Numbered from the stretch's first letter, positions 54,785 to 64,000 are shown. The stretch is 64,000 nt of DNA from Flavobacterium sp. CF108 (GCF_900129795.1 NZ_FQWW01000002.1:496001-560000); one strand, 5' to 3'. Numbers and translations are program-made. Notes: a model not told the origin generated them from the sequence alone.

Positions 54785-55642
54785 TTATTCGTAGATAAAA
54801 GTTTTCTCTGTTTTTACAATTCCATTTTCTTCGATTTGAGAGCATGAAATTGGAAAATTTAATTTGTTGTATTTGTATTTTCGGCTTACCGCAACTAAAG
54901 CTGTAGACGAAGGACTAAAATTCATTTCGTTATTGTATGAAATCGACTCAAAAGTAAATTCGTCTTCATGATATGAAATCATGGGTACAATTACTTTATA
55001 ATTATCTCCAAAAAGGCTTTGAACAATTAACTGATCTACCGATTTTTTATCATCGTAAGTATACGTTTTAGAGATTTTATCTCCAACTAATCCTTTATGT
55101 TTCGATACATTATCGTTTACATAAACATACTCGATTTTACCAATAATGGCCTTGTTTCTATCACGTGATGTGCGTCTAACGATAGTACCATTTTCAATGA
55201 TATATTCAATATCTTCAACTAAATTTTGGTGATTTGTACTTTTTTTAGTCGTTACTTTTACTCTTGCTCCTTCATAAACAAACGATACAACTTTTGTAAT
55301 ATAATCAGGTCCTTCCTGATATTTTTTTACAAATTTTGTAATGTTGTTATCAGCATCATAAGTGTAATTGATAACTTCTTTCCAGTCGCTTCCAACTTTA
55401 TCTTTAACAGACATATCCAGTAAACCCTTTTTGTTATAAAAAAAGTTTTGAATAACATCCGAAGTTGTTATTGTTTGAAGTTTACCATCCTTAAAAACCA
55501 TTGTTTTATTAACAATTTCACCGTCTTTAGAGTTTTGGTAATTTGTTTTTACAATGTTGATCTGCTTCAATTTAACGTTTTCCTGACTCTGTATCAAGAA
55601 TGGAAACACCATCATCAGGATGGCAATAAAGTAGGTTTTCAT
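54785..55642 (-). CDS. Exported hypothetical protein with YD/RHS-like beta repeats
   Basis: ATG 55642 was chosen because it starts a clean signal peptide (MKTYFIAILMMVFPFLIQSQ); an in-frame codon at 55690 would put a polar leader in front. The product of about 285 residues is made of short beta strands of the type NYTYDADNNITKFVKKY and KTYTYDDKKSVDQL, resembling wall-associated repeat modules in secreted Bacteroidota proteins. There is no catalytic motif. It is probably periplasmic or surface-located and monocistronic. Confidence 0.75.
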   Translation of the reverse strand: MKTYFIAILMMVFPFLIQSQENVKLKQINIVKTNYQNSKDGEIVNKTMVFKDGKLQTITTSDVIQNFFYNKKGLLDMSVKDKVGSDWKEVINYTYDADNNITKFVKKYQEGPDYITKVVSFVYEGARVKVTTKKSTNHQNLVEDIEYIIENGTIVRRTSRDRNKAIIGKIEYVYVNDNVSKHKGLVGDKISKTYTYDDKKSVDQLIVQSLFGDNYKVIVPMISYHEDEFTFESISYNNEMNFSPSSTALVAVSRKYKYNKLNFPISCSQIEENGIVKTEKTFIYE

Positions 55643-55770
55643 TTTGTTTTTGTATTGATTTGGGATGACCAAAATACAAAATTCTGTCAAAATTTGACAA
55701 TTTAAAATTTAAAAAAACCGAAACGCAATTTTAGAAAATTAGAAATCAACAACTTATATAAATACAATTC

Positions 55771-57120
55771 TTATTTCTCACCAAAAATTTTCACATCATC
55801 AACCATAAATGCACCATTTAGTGTTTTATCTTTTCCTGAACCTACGTACCTAAAGGCAATATTTATATTTCCTGAATAAGCAGATAAATCTATTCCGCCA
55901 GAACTTATAAACTCGCGAGAAGGAGTTAAAAGCGTAGGAACTTTTGCTTCTAATCTCGTCCATTTTGCCTTGGTTACACTTGAACCGTCAAAGTTTGTTG
56001 AGACATACACTTCGAGTGTATTTAATTGCGAATCGACTTTTAAATCATGCTGTGCGCTTCTAAAAGAAAGAACTGAATTTTTATAACCCGTTAAATTAAT
56101 TTTAGGAGAAACCAGCCAGGCAATATTTTCTGCCGCTGTTGTACTTGTGGTATTAAATTCTGCATAACCATTTCCCGCATAAACCATGCTTTTCCACAGC
56201 TTTGTCGCTTTTTCTACAATGTTACTCCAACCCGGAAGTGCAAAATTGACATTGTTTTTAACGGATTGAAAATCCTCTGCAAAAAATGGAACACTTCTTT
56301 TTCCGTTCATAACCACATCTTCTTCTGAACGAACCATTAATTGATAATCTGTACCAAACTTAGTTAGAATTCCTCTAACTTTCCCACTTTCTTCCGGCAC
56401 AAAATGATCTGCAAATTTTGCATAACTGCTTGTTCTAAAAATAATTTGATTTCCGGTTTTATCGCGCAGGTTCCAGTTTGTCGATCCTCCAATATTATTT
56501 GATTCTTCAAAGTAATGACGCCCCAATGCAGCTTCTGTAAATTCAACATCATTAAGTTCAATTAATGTATTTAATTTACTATCTGATAGTGCCTGTTCTA
56601 TAGAAAGGGATTCAACCAGCTGATTTTCATCAATGATAGTACACGAAGCATTTAAAACATTTTTATATTCATTTTGAGAAATCCTTCCTATTGTTGGATC
56701 GCCGGCGTTGTTAACATATAAGCTGCCAATTCGTAATCCTCCATAATATAAATCTGTAAACTGATTTTTAAGTTTTACATATACTTTATTTCCAAGTCGA
56801 TAATCAATATAAGTATTTGAAGCATCAACAGGAACACTAAAACCAATTGCAGGATTTTTTTCATTGGCTTTTGTCTGAAGTGAAATAGATTTAAAAAAGT
56901 TCCCTCCTTCATCGCTCGAAACAACATAAGCTTCTATAATATCATCATACAAATATTGCTTAGCTGTATTGCTTGAAAGTTCATAAACTTTTTCGACCGT
57001 TTTGTTTACTTTAAAATCAGGCTGAGTACAGGCTAATTTTGGATTTGCTATTTCTGTACTGCAGCTGCAAATAAATAATAATGATGACGCTAAAAATGTA
57101 TTTAAAATTATATTTTTCAT
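55771..57120 (-). CDS. DUF5689-domain lipoprotein with a C-terminal choice-of-anchor/jelly-roll domain
   Basis: This 449-residue protein has a lipobox FICSC near residue 20. A DUF5689 OB-like domain (about 40-270) contains YIDYRLGNKVYVKLKNQF and LYYGGLRIGSLYVN. A C-terminal beta-sandwich (about 275-449) contains FAEDFQSVK and LSFRSAQHDLKVDS, ending GAFMVDDVKIFGE. It lies 21 bp after the TonB receptor gene and is probably its surface partner. The ligand is unknown; related pairs have been linked to nucleic-acid or phosphate scavenging, but nothing here proves it. Confidence 0.82.
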   Translation of the reverse strand: MKNIILNTFLASSLLFICSCSTEIANPKLACTQPDFKVNKTVEKVYELSSNTAKQYLYDDIIEAYVVSSDEGGNFFKSISLQTKANEKNPAIGFSVPVDASNTYIDYRLGNKVYVKLKNQFTDLYYGGLRIGSLYVNNAGDPTIGRISQNEYKNVLNASCTIIDENQLVESLSIEQALSDSKLNTLIELNDVEFTEAALGRHYFEESNNIGGSTNWNLRDKTGNQIIFRTSSYAKFADHFVPEESGKVRGILTKFGTDYQLMVRSEEDVVMNGKRSVPFFAEDFQSVKNNVNFALPGWSNIVEKATKLWKSMVYAGNGYAEFNTTSTTAAENIAWLVSPKINLTGYKNSVLSFRSAQHDLKVDSQLNTLEVYVSTNFDGSSVTKAKWTRLEAKVPTLLTPSREFISSGGIDLSAYSGNINIAFRYVGSGKDKTLNGAFMVDDVKIFGEK

Positions 57121-57141
57121 GATAGATAAGTGAATGTCGAT

Positions 57142-59958
57142 TTATAAACCGATTGTAAGATTTAAAAAATAAGTTCGTCCGTAACCGTAATAATATTTTG
57201 GTCCAAATGATGGTGTCCCGCTTGAAATATCTTGGTTCAAGGCTCTAAAATTTGCATTTCGAGCCTGCTCAAAACCACCAGTTTTATAAACTAAACCTAA
57301 TGCATTATTAACACTGGCAAAAAGTCCGATATACTTTTTATGAACCCGCCAGGATTTTCCTCCGTTGATATTTAATAAGGTTATGGGATCAAATTTTTCT
57401 TGTTGTAATAATTCATTTCCTCTTTCGGATGTTGCCTCGGGAAAAGGAAATCCATTTGCCGGATTAATGTAAAATTGTGATGTTCTGGAAATGGGCGAAA
57501 CATCAATGTAGTTATCGGTTAAATAATTAATATTGGCTCCAATCCACCAATATTTAGGGTCTCGATATTCTAAACCTAATGAAAGTGCATTTTGAGGAGT
57601 TCCGGCTTGTTTGTAATTTTTAAGATAGGCTTTACCAAAATTAAAAGTAGTCTGCGCTCCGTCTTTTACTGCGTTTGCATCGTTTGTAATCGACACATTT
57701 GGATTACTGTTGTAAATATAATTTCCGTAAGCAGCTGATAAAGTTGTTTTAAAAGTTGAGGAAATCTGATATTCAAAACTCAATTCTGCTCCTGTATTTT
57801 TCTTGTCCAACTGAGTTAAAGTCTGACTCACAAAAGCATCTGTTGCATCATAACCAGCTCCGTTATCAAAAATTCCTTCGGCATAGAAAAAGGAAGTTTT
57901 CGATGTGTTTTTTATTAGAGTATAAAAAGCTGTTAAACGTAATTTCAACTTTGGCGAACGATAAACATAATTAGCTTCGGCACTTGTAATGTTTTCACTT
58001 TCAATTCCATTAACTATATTATTATTTAAGCGCGAATTTGAAAATGTATTTCGAAGTGAAGGCGCTCTGGTTAAGTGTGCACCATTAAAAAACAACCATT
58101 GTTTTCCCGAAATTTTATAGGTGAAACCTCCTTTAAAACCAAAGTTTTCAAAATTTATCTTTTCGCTTTTTCCTAATGAAGTTGTGGGGTAAATTCCATT
58201 TTGGTACAATCCTTCTCTTTGATAATCAGAAACGGAATAGGACTGCGCCAAATAAAATTCTGTTTTATTATAGGAGAATTTAAACTGTGTAAAAGCATTA
58301 ATTGTATTGGCTAAGAAATTATAGTTGTAGCCATAAATATCTCCTTTTACGACTTGTCTGTTTGGATTTTGCAAATCAGACTGTGAAAGGTCGCCTTTAT
58401 AAAATGGATCAATATCGTCAAAATATTTCCCGCCAAGAAGATCTAGTAAATATTGAAAATTATGCGATTTTAAATTCTGATACGTAATTCCTCCATCAAA
58501 GGAAATATTTGGCGTTAACTGCGTGTTTAAGTTCGAATTGACGGCAAAAGTTTTATCATCTGTTCTATCTTCGTATAAAACATAATGGCTTTTTGCAGGT
58601 TCATAACCGTTTTCCCCTGGTTTTTGATTAGCGAGATAAATGGCATTCCAGTCTATTTGTGAATTTGCCAAAAATGTGAGTTTACTTTTTTCAGCATTTT
58701 CATAATCCGGCGTAAATGCTCCTGAGAATTCACCTTTGTCTTTTCCATAAAGCGAACTGAAATAACTCGGCATTTTTCTATAATAAACCGGATCTGGACT
58801 GTCGGCGTTTTGATAATCGATATTGCTGTTTCCCACTTTCCCAAACTGATACATTACGCCAGAATTCAGGTTTGTTTTTTCATCAATTTTGAAATAATGA
58901 TTCAGCATGAACAAAGGTTCTTCAACCGTTTTTAATCTTGCATTTCGCTTTTTATCGTTCTGAAATCCCCAATACGAATTGTATTTTTCACCCATTAAAC
59001 TGGTTACTTCATTAGTATTTGGAGAATTTTTTCCGCGGGAATTGGGTGTGTAAAATCCGGTAAAATTGATTGAATGTTTCTTGTTTAATTTCTTCTCAAC
59101 ACTCATAAAAAAAGAATCGGCATTGAAATTTGTTCCTTCAAAATAACCTTCGTCTGCCCATCTTTTTCCTGCAGAAACTACATAAGCCCAGCCGTCAATA
59201 TCCATTCCCGAAGCATAAGTTCCAATTCCACGCAAACTGTAGGTTGTATTACTTCCTGAAAAGGTTAACTGTGCTCCTTTGCGATATAAAGAAGCGCGGG
59301 TAAAAATTTGCTGTGTTCCTAAAACACCGCCAAAAGTATAATTTGAAGCGGCCGTTCCAACCGAAAATTCCTGATTACGAAGCACATTATTTAGTCCGCC
59401 CCAGTTGTTCCATTGCGGTCTGCCATCGTAGATTTTATTCATGGTCATTCCGTTGAGCATCATGGTTCCATTTTCGCTATCTAAACCACGAACTCTAAAT
59501 CGGGCTTGACCCCAATTAAATGCCGATGCCTGCATAAAAGCATCTTTTGAAGATTGCAAAAGTCCTGAAGTCATTTCGGATGAACTATTATCATCAGACA
59601 AATCACTTTCTAATAAAGTGATCAAAGCGGCGGGAACTTCATCTGAATAAATATCTTCTAATTGCAATACTCCAAGATATATAATCTGACCAAAATTAGA
59701 ATGAATTTTGAGTAGTAAATCTTTGCAGTCCTGACTATGAATCAAAAGCAGTTGTTCTCCTTCAATAGGAGAAGTTAATTCAAACTTCCCTCTTTTAGAA
59801 GTAAGCTTTGTTATAGTAGAATTTTGAATACTTACTACAACATTCTCCAGAGGATTTTGCGTTTTAGCATCGACAACAATTCCTCTAAAAACTGTTTCCT
59901 GTGCAAAGGCAAAACTAAAAGACCATAAAACAAAAAAGAGCGCGTATTTTTTTACCAT
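57142..59958 (-). CDS. TonB-dependent outer-membrane receptor
   Basis: The start is ATG 59958 (MVKKYALFFVL..., signal ending AFAQ); an in-frame TTG four codons upstream is less likely. The product of about 938 residues has a carboxypeptidase-regulatory-like domain (about 20-105: FRGIVVDAKTQNPLENVVVSI), a plug (FRVRGLDSENGTMMLNGM) and a 22-strand barrel ending YFLNLTIGL. It has no STN domain, so no ECF signalling is expected. It forms an operon with the DUF5689 lipoprotein, its likely ligand-binding partner. Confidence 0.9.
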   Translation of the reverse strand: MVKKYALFFVLWSFSFAFAQETVFRGIVVDAKTQNPLENVVVSIQNSTITKLTSKRGKFELTSPIEGEQLLLIHSQDCKDLLLKIHSNFGQIIYLGVLQLEDIYSDEVPAALITLLESDLSDDNSSSEMTSGLLQSSKDAFMQASAFNWGQARFRVRGLDSENGTMMLNGMTMNKIYDGRPQWNNWGGLNNVLRNQEFSVGTAASNYTFGGVLGTQQIFTRASLYRKGAQLTFSGSNTTYSLRGIGTYASGMDIDGWAYVVSAGKRWADEGYFEGTNFNADSFFMSVEKKLNKKHSINFTGFYTPNSRGKNSPNTNEVTSLMGEKYNSYWGFQNDKKRNARLKTVEEPLFMLNHYFKIDEKTNLNSGVMYQFGKVGNSNIDYQNADSPDPVYYRKMPSYFSSLYGKDKGEFSGAFTPDYENAEKSKLTFLANSQIDWNAIYLANQKPGENGYEPAKSHYVLYEDRTDDKTFAVNSNLNTQLTPNISFDGGITYQNLKSHNFQYLLDLLGGKYFDDIDPFYKGDLSQSDLQNPNRQVVKGDIYGYNYNFLANTINAFTQFKFSYNKTEFYLAQSYSVSDYQREGLYQNGIYPTTSLGKSEKINFENFGFKGGFTYKISGKQWLFFNGAHLTRAPSLRNTFSNSRLNNNIVNGIESENITSAEANYVYRSPKLKLRLTAFYTLIKNTSKTSFFYAEGIFDNGAGYDATDAFVSQTLTQLDKKNTGAELSFEYQISSTFKTTLSAAYGNYIYNSNPNVSITNDANAVKDGAQTTFNFGKAYLKNYKQAGTPQNALSLGLEYRDPKYWWIGANINYLTDNYIDVSPISRTSQFYINPANGFPFPEATSERGNELLQQEKFDPITLLNINGGKSWRVHKKYIGLFASVNNALGLVYKTGGFEQARNANFRALNQDISSGTPSFGPKYYYGYGRTYFLNLTIGL

Positions 59959-60160
59959 TAAAAATTCCAATTTACTTTGAAAATTGTTTTCGGATATTAA
60001 TCCTATTCAAAAGATAAATTGGTTTTTGGAAAGAGTCTTGTTGGTAAGACAAGCAAACTCTGGGATCAAATGTAGAAAAAAAGAATTCTAAAAAAGAAAT
60101 AAATTCTTACAAAAATAATTTATTTCACAAAGAAGTTAAAAAAAACACGGCGCAAATCAG

Positions 60161-60183
60161 CCTAATCCGTTAAATCTGTGGGC
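60161..60183. repeat. Single arm of the GCCCACAGATTTAACGGATT palindrome family
   Basis: On the minus strand this reads GCCCACAGATTTAACGGATT, matching one arm of 37210-37319 and 61547-61712. No matching second arm is evident, so it may be a remnant. The surrounding 234-bp gap (59959-60192) shows no gene. Confidence 0.6.
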
Positions 60184-60192
60184 AATAAAAAA

Positions 60193-61410
60193 TTAAGCAG
60201 AAGTTCTGATTTTAGAAACCATAAAAGCAATCAGAACACCAAAAACTCCAATAAAAGCAAAAGAAAACTCTAATCCGAAGTTTTGAGCAATGTGACCAAT
60301 TACCGGCGGTCCCATTAAAAAGCCTAAAAAGCTTACGCTAGAAACTATTGTTAAAGCTTCTCCCGGAGGAACTGTTGGATTTTTTCCAGCCATACTATAA
60401 ACGGTTGGAACAATAGTCGCAACTCCTAAACCAACTGCCATAAAAGCAATGGTACACGGAACAATATAGGGAAGGAAAACTGCTGTAAAAAGTCCGGCAG
60501 AAATCATAACGCCGCTTATCTGCATGACACGCTCACGGCCAAATTTATTGATTAAGCCGTCGCCTAGAAATCTTCCGCCCGCCATCATAATCATGAAAGA
60601 TGTATATCCTAAAATTACTAATGGACCTGGTGCTTTTACTACATCTTTAAAATAAACTCCGCTCCAGTCAAACATTACACCTTCGCTCGCCATGCTGCAA
60701 AAACCAATTACACCAAGCCAGATTAAGGCGCTGTCTGGTTTTACAAAGATTTTTCTTTTCTCTGTATTGTGTTTGATTTTTTCTTTGGCACGAATTAAAA
60801 ATTTAAAATTAAAAGCGACCATTAATAACACAACACCGCCAACAATCAGGAAATGATGTAATGGCGTTAAGTTTAAAGCCAGCATTCCTAAACCAACTAA
60901 TGCACCTGTAAATCCGGCGAAACTCCACATTCCGTGAAAAGACGACATGATTGTTTTTTTGAAAAGTACTTCGGTATAAACGCCTTGTGTATTTACGGCT
61001 ATGTTAGCTAAATTTCCAAATAAGCCAAATAAAAATAAACCAACCGATAATTGTAAACCAGTTGTAGCTAAACCTAAATTGGCCAAACACAAAACATACA
61101 TTATTAGGGAAAAAACTAAAATACGATGGCTCCCGAATTTGGTGACCATTTTTCCCGAAAAAGGCATGATAATTAATTGTCCCATTGGCAGGGAGAAAAG
61201 TATAGAACCTAAATCGCCTTCGGTTAAATGAAGGGCTGTTTTTATATCCGGAATTCTACTCGCCCAGGTTGCAAAACTTAATCCCATTCCGAAATAAAAC
61301 ATTCCAACGGCAAAACGAATTCTGTTTAGATATGAAGCTTTTGCTTCTCTAAAAACTTTCTTGATTTTTCCTTTAGTCTGAAAAAGTTGTAATGGATTAA
61401 AATTTATCAA
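60193..61410 (-). CDS. MFS transporter, YbjJ-like
   Basis: This 405-residue protein has about 12 membrane segments. The first carries GLSFATWASRIPDIKTAL, and SILFSLPMGQLIIMPFSGKMVTKFG follows, as in the YbjJ group of the major facilitator superfamily. It starts at TTG 61410: an in-frame stop lies a few codons upstream with no ATG between, and the first ATG downstream would remove the start of helix 1. The substrate is unknown. It is monocistronic. Confidence 0.85.
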   Translation of the reverse strand: MINFNPLQLFQTKGKIKKVFREAKASYLNRIRFAVGMFYFGMGLSFATWASRIPDIKTALHLTEGDLGSILFSLPMGQLIIMPFSGKMVTKFGSHRILVFSLIMYVLCLANLGLATTGLQLSVGLFLFGLFGNLANIAVNTQGVYTEVLFKKTIMSSFHGMWSFAGFTGALVGLGMLALNLTPLHHFLIVGGVVLLMVAFNFKFLIRAKEKIKHNTEKRKIFVKPDSALIWLGVIGFCSMASEGVMFDWSGVYFKDVVKAPGPLVILGYTSFMIMMAGGRFLGDGLINKFGRERVMQISGVMISAGLFTAVFLPYIVPCTIAFMAVGLGVATIVPTVYSMAGKNPTVPPGEALTIVSSVSFLGFLMGPPVIGHIAQNFGLEFSFAFIGVFGVLIAFMVSKIRTSA

Positions 61411-61546
61411 AATCGATGCGTTTTGGGATTATATTATAAAAGTACAAAAAACCTGTGTATTTACTTAAAGGTACAAATTGTTCGATTATTTACAACGTTA
61501 TTGTTTATAAATTAGTGGGTTTTGCCCACAGATTTTTACATTTTTT

Positions 61547-61712
61547 GCCCGCAGATTTTACGGATTAAACGGGTTTACACTGATGTTATTTTATTTTCAC
61601 GCATAAAAAAAGACGCACTGCTGTGCGTCTCTACAATATATATTATGTTTTATTTATACAGTCTTAAAAAATTAAATCAGTGTAAACCCGTTTAATCCGT
61701 AAAACCCGTGGG
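61547..61712. repeat. Nested inverted repeat with an inserted REP-like palindrome
   Basis: Outer arms of about 37 bp (61547-61583, with GCCCGCAGATTTTACGGATT, and 61676-61712, the near-complement) enclose a REP-like palindrome AGACGCACTGCTGTGCGTCT (61611-61630). The right arm ends at the base before the stop codon of the oxidoreductase gene. The 302-bp gap 61411-61712 holds nothing else but another partial arm near 61523. Confidence 0.8.
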
Positions 61713-62753
61713 CTATAAATTAATTACAGTACGCTGCGCACTGCTGGCAATTGCAGCTTCGATGATCTGCATAACTTTTACGCCATCTTGAGCGGTAACA
61801 GGTTCTGCAATATTATTTGTTATGGAATTGAAAACACCATCAAAAAAGGAGAAGTAATTTCCTTGAAGTGTCGGCACTTTTTCACGAATTACTTTTCCGT
61901 CAATCTCTGTATGCAGAATTCCTTGTAAATCATCCGGTTCTTTTCCCCAAGATTCCAGACTTGGTTTTTTACCAATTTTTAATTCGTCTTCCTGAATGTC
62001 TCCGCGAGGTTTTAAAAAAGAACCTTTTTTTCCGTGAATGGTATACGCCGGATTGGCTTCTCTCACAAAGAAACCTGCTTTTAAACGGACTCTAAAATCG
62101 TCGTAAATCAATAATAAATCGAACCAATCATCGACTAAAGAGTTTTCTCTCGTGATTCTGACATCTCCAAAAACCGACTTTGGAGAACCAAATAAACAAA
62201 TGGCCTGATCTATAATATGCGGACCTAAATCTTTTAAAACTCCGGCTCCGTCATTGGCAGTTTCTTTATGTGCTTTCGGGCTTAATAATGGATTGTATCT
62301 GTCAAAATGAAATTCGGCTTCTACTATATCACCTAAAAGTCCTTCGCTAACTATTTTTTGAATGGTTTTGAAATCGCTGTCCCATCTTCTGTTTTGAAAA
62401 ACGGCTAATTTTAATCCTTTTTCGTGAGCAATTTTAGCTAATTCTTCGGCTTCGGCTACAGTTGTGGTAAATGCTTTTTCGACCACAGCATGTTTTCCTG
62501 CTAAAAGTACTTTTTTAGCGTATTCATAATGCGTTCCTACAGGCGTGTTTACAATTACCAAGTCAACATCATCAGCTAATAAATCGTCGATTGAGGGATA
62601 ACTTTTTACGTATGGATAATCTTCCTGAATTAGTTTTTTGCTTCTTTCCCAAGATCCTAATAATTCAAAACCCGGATGAATATCTAAAAAAGGTGCGTGA
62701 AAAACCTTTCCCGACATTCCGTATGATAATAGTGCTGTTTTTATTTTTTTCAT
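61713..62753 (-). CDS. Gfo/Idh/MocA-family oxidoreductase (YdgJ-like)
   Basis: The start at ATG 62753 gives MKKIKTALLSYGMSGKVFHAPF, the proper Rossmann start. An in-frame upstream codon at 62831 falls in repeat DNA and was rejected. The product of about 346 residues has the EKAFTTTVAEAEEL segment, standing for the usual EKP motif, and the C-terminal domain with GVLKDLGPHIIDQAICLFG. The group oxidises or reduces sugars and related polyols with NAD(P). The substrate is not known. Confidence 0.88.
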   Translation of the reverse strand: MKKIKTALLSYGMSGKVFHAPFLDIHPGFELLGSWERSKKLIQEDYPYVKSYPSIDDLLADDVDLVIVNTPVGTHYEYAKKVLLAGKHAVVEKAFTTTVAEAEELAKIAHEKGLKLAVFQNRRWDSDFKTIQKIVSEGLLGDIVEAEFHFDRYNPLLSPKAHKETANDGAGVLKDLGPHIIDQAICLFGSPKSVFGDVRITRENSLVDDWFDLLLIYDDFRVRLKAGFFVREANPAYTIHGKKGSFLKPRGDIQEDELKIGKKPSLESWGKEPDDLQGILHTEIDGKVIREKVPTLQGNYFSFFDGVFNSITNNIAEPVTAQDGVKVMQIIEAAIASSAQRTVINL

Positions 62754-62802
62754 TTTGTATGTTTTTTTGCCACAGATTAATGTGATTAAAAAGGATTTTT
62801 TG

Positions 62803-62888
62803 TTTGCCACGAATTTCACTAATTTACACAAATCAGTGCGTTTAGAAAAGCTTTAAAATTCGTGATAATTCGTGAAATTCGTGGCAAA
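62803..62888. repeat. Inverted repeat (TTTGCCACGAATTTCAC family)
   Basis: Arms TTTGCCACGAATTTCACTAA and the near-complement (62857-62888) lie between the oxidoreductase and Old Yellow Enzyme genes. A stray arm of the GCCACAGATTAA type lies at 62769-62780. Confidence 0.75.
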
Positions 62889-62905
62889 AAACTAAAAATA
62901 AAAAT

Positions 62906-63976
62906 TTAAAGTTTTGCTCGTTCGTATTGTTTTGGCCATTGAATATCGCTGTCTAATTCTTTGGCGAAATCTAAAGGTAAATTTGGATTTCTTAATGATT
63001 CTCTGGCAAACAAAATTAAATCGGCCTGATTGTTTTTCAAAATTTCTTCGGCTTGTTTTGCTTCGGTAATTAAACCGACTGCGCCTGTCAAAATATTCGC
63101 TTCTTTTTTAACTTTTTCTGAGAAAGAAACCTGATAACCCGGACCAATCGCAATTTTTTGATGCGACACTAATCCGCCAGACGAAACATCAATTAAATCT
63201 ACTCCTTTTTCTTTTAATATTTTTGAAAGCTGTACCGATTCTTCAGGATTCCATCCGTTTTCTGCCCAGTCTGTAGCTGAGATTCTAACTATTAAAGGCA
63301 AATCTGAAGGCCATTCGGTTTGAACTGCTTCTACAATTTCCAATGTAAAACGGATTCGGTTTTCAAAACTTCCTCCATATTCATCGGTTCTTACGTTTGT
63401 CAAAGGCGATAAAAACTGATGTAGTAAATAACCGTGTGCGGCATGAATTTCTACAACTTTATATCCTGCTTTGACAACTCTTTTTGTTGCTGTTTTAAAA
63501 TCAGAAATTACTTTTTGGATTCCGTTTTGGTCTAAAGCTTCGGGAAGAAAAGGTTCACCGTCGTGATACGGAATCGCGCTTGCCGAAACTGTCTGCCATC
63601 CGCCTTGAGCGAAATCTAATTTTTTATTTCCTTCCCACGGAGAAGAAACGCTTGCTTTTCTTCCGGCATGCGCCAGCTGAATTCCGGGAACAGCGTTTTG
63701 AGAAACGATAAATTCGTTGATTTGTTTTAGCTTTTCGATGTGTTCGTCTTTCCAGATTCCTAAATCGGCAGGAGAAATTCTGGCTTCGGGAGAAACTGCT
63801 GTCGCTTCCTGAATAATTAATCCGGCGCCTCCGCTTGCACGGCTTCCTAAATGAACCAGATGCCAGTCGTTTGCAAAGCCGTCAATGGCCGAATATTGGC
63901 ACATTGGCGAAATAACAATTCTATTTTTTAAGGTGATGTTTTTTAAAGTTAGGGGAGAAAATAATTGTGAAGCCAT
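62906..63976 (-). CDS. NADH:flavin oxidoreductase / Old Yellow Enzyme, YqjM-like
   Basis: This 356-residue FMN-dependent TIM-barrel reductase has the YqjM-type N-terminus ISPMCQYSAIDG with the redox-modulating Cys, the substrate-binding histidines in EIHAAHGYLLHQFLSP and the FMN-binding C-terminal ADLILFARESLRNP. It reduces activated C=C bonds of enals, enones and nitro compounds in the cytoplasm. It is complete within the window; the upstream promoter region is cut at the right edge. Confidence 0.93.
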   Translation of the reverse strand: MASQLFSPLTLKNITLKNRIVISPMCQYSAIDGFANDWHLVHLGSRASGGAGLIIQEATAVSPEARISPADLGIWKDEHIEKLKQINEFIVSQNAVPGIQLAHAGRKASVSSPWEGNKKLDFAQGGWQTVSASAIPYHDGEPFLPEALDQNGIQKVISDFKTATKRVVKAGYKVVEIHAAHGYLLHQFLSPLTNVRTDEYGGSFENRIRFTLEIVEAVQTEWPSDLPLIVRISATDWAENGWNPEESVQLSKILKEKGVDLIDVSSGGLVSHQKIAIGPGYQVSFSEKVKKEANILTGAVGLITEAKQAEEILKNNQADLILFARESLRNPNLPLDFAKELDSDIQWPKQYERAKL

Positions 63977-64000
63977 GTTTGTAACTTTTAATGGTTTTGT

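Noticed and set aside
62754..62831. N-terminal extension of the Gfo/Idh/MocA protein
   Set aside because: The extension is translated from dispersed-repeat DNA, and the Rossmann start MKKIKTALLSYG is at 62753.

Overview
The window looks like a chromosomal segment of a Flavobacterium-type Bacteroidota bacterium. The DNA is A+T-rich. Promoters fit the Bacteroidota pattern (TTG/TTTG, a spacer of about 20 bp, then TAnnTTTG), with no strong Shine-Dalgarno sites. Two secreted enzymes carry type IX secretion C-terminal sorting domains, a SusC/SusD pair is present, and one dehydrogenase is the short-chain L-threonine dehydrogenase type known from flavobacteria. I saw no rRNA, tRNA, CRISPR array, transposase or prophage.

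Layout. 1-1892: 3' part of a secreted pectate lyase. 1973-9643: mixed housekeeping and catabolic genes (ALDH7-type aldehyde dehydrogenase, class II cyclic-nucleotide phosphodiesterase, 3-hydroxyanthranilate dioxygenase, EEP hydrolase, LD-carboxypeptidase, YraN, an ACT-like protein) plus a damaged toxin gene convergent with its likely antitoxin. 10041-25643: an alpha-glucan/starch utilisation locus made of an ECF sigma factor, a FecR-type anti-sigma factor, a SusC with an STN signalling domain, SusD, a SusE/F-like lipoprotein, a GH13 lipoprotein, a GH97 alpha-glucosidase and a large multidomain T9SS-secreted GH13 protein. 25867-38261: mfd, threonine dehydrogenase, a DUF418 membrane protein, M1 and S8 peptidases, an MBL-fold hydrolase and a membrane-anchored coiled-coil protein. 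38634-52393: the suf Fe-S cluster assembly genes (sufA-like, sufB, sufC, sufD, sufS, sufE, a SufT-like gene, DUF2480, DUF3078). 52523-64000: a zeta-like kinase cassette, hflX, a TonB receptor/DUF5689 pair, an MFS transporter, a Gfo/Idh/MocA oxidoreductase and an Old Yellow Enzyme.

The most unusual part is the suf region. The joints between core genes are occupied by accessory genes. A YoeB-type toxin-antitoxin pair plus a flavodoxin-fold reductase lies between sufB and sufC. A four-helix-bundle gene bracketed by 14-bp inverted repeats lies between sufC and sufD. An opposite-strand island lies between sufD and sufS: an adenylate-kinase-like P-loop protein translationally coupled to a PIN-GNAT-ASCH/EVE three-domain protein, next to a solo ASCH protein, and beside a serine hydrolase. 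Just past the cluster, a zeta-like kinase with a 53-codon partner is bracketed by two near-identical terminator hairpins. The kinase/PIN-GNAT-ASCH/ASCH group is the best candidate for an undescribed conflict or RNA-processing system.

A second theme is palindromic intergenic DNA. At least six families of long inverted repeats occupy spacers, several nested inside one another, including one that separates the ECF sigma gene from its anti-sigma gene. All functional statements are read from the sequence and from family knowledge; no database search was possible.
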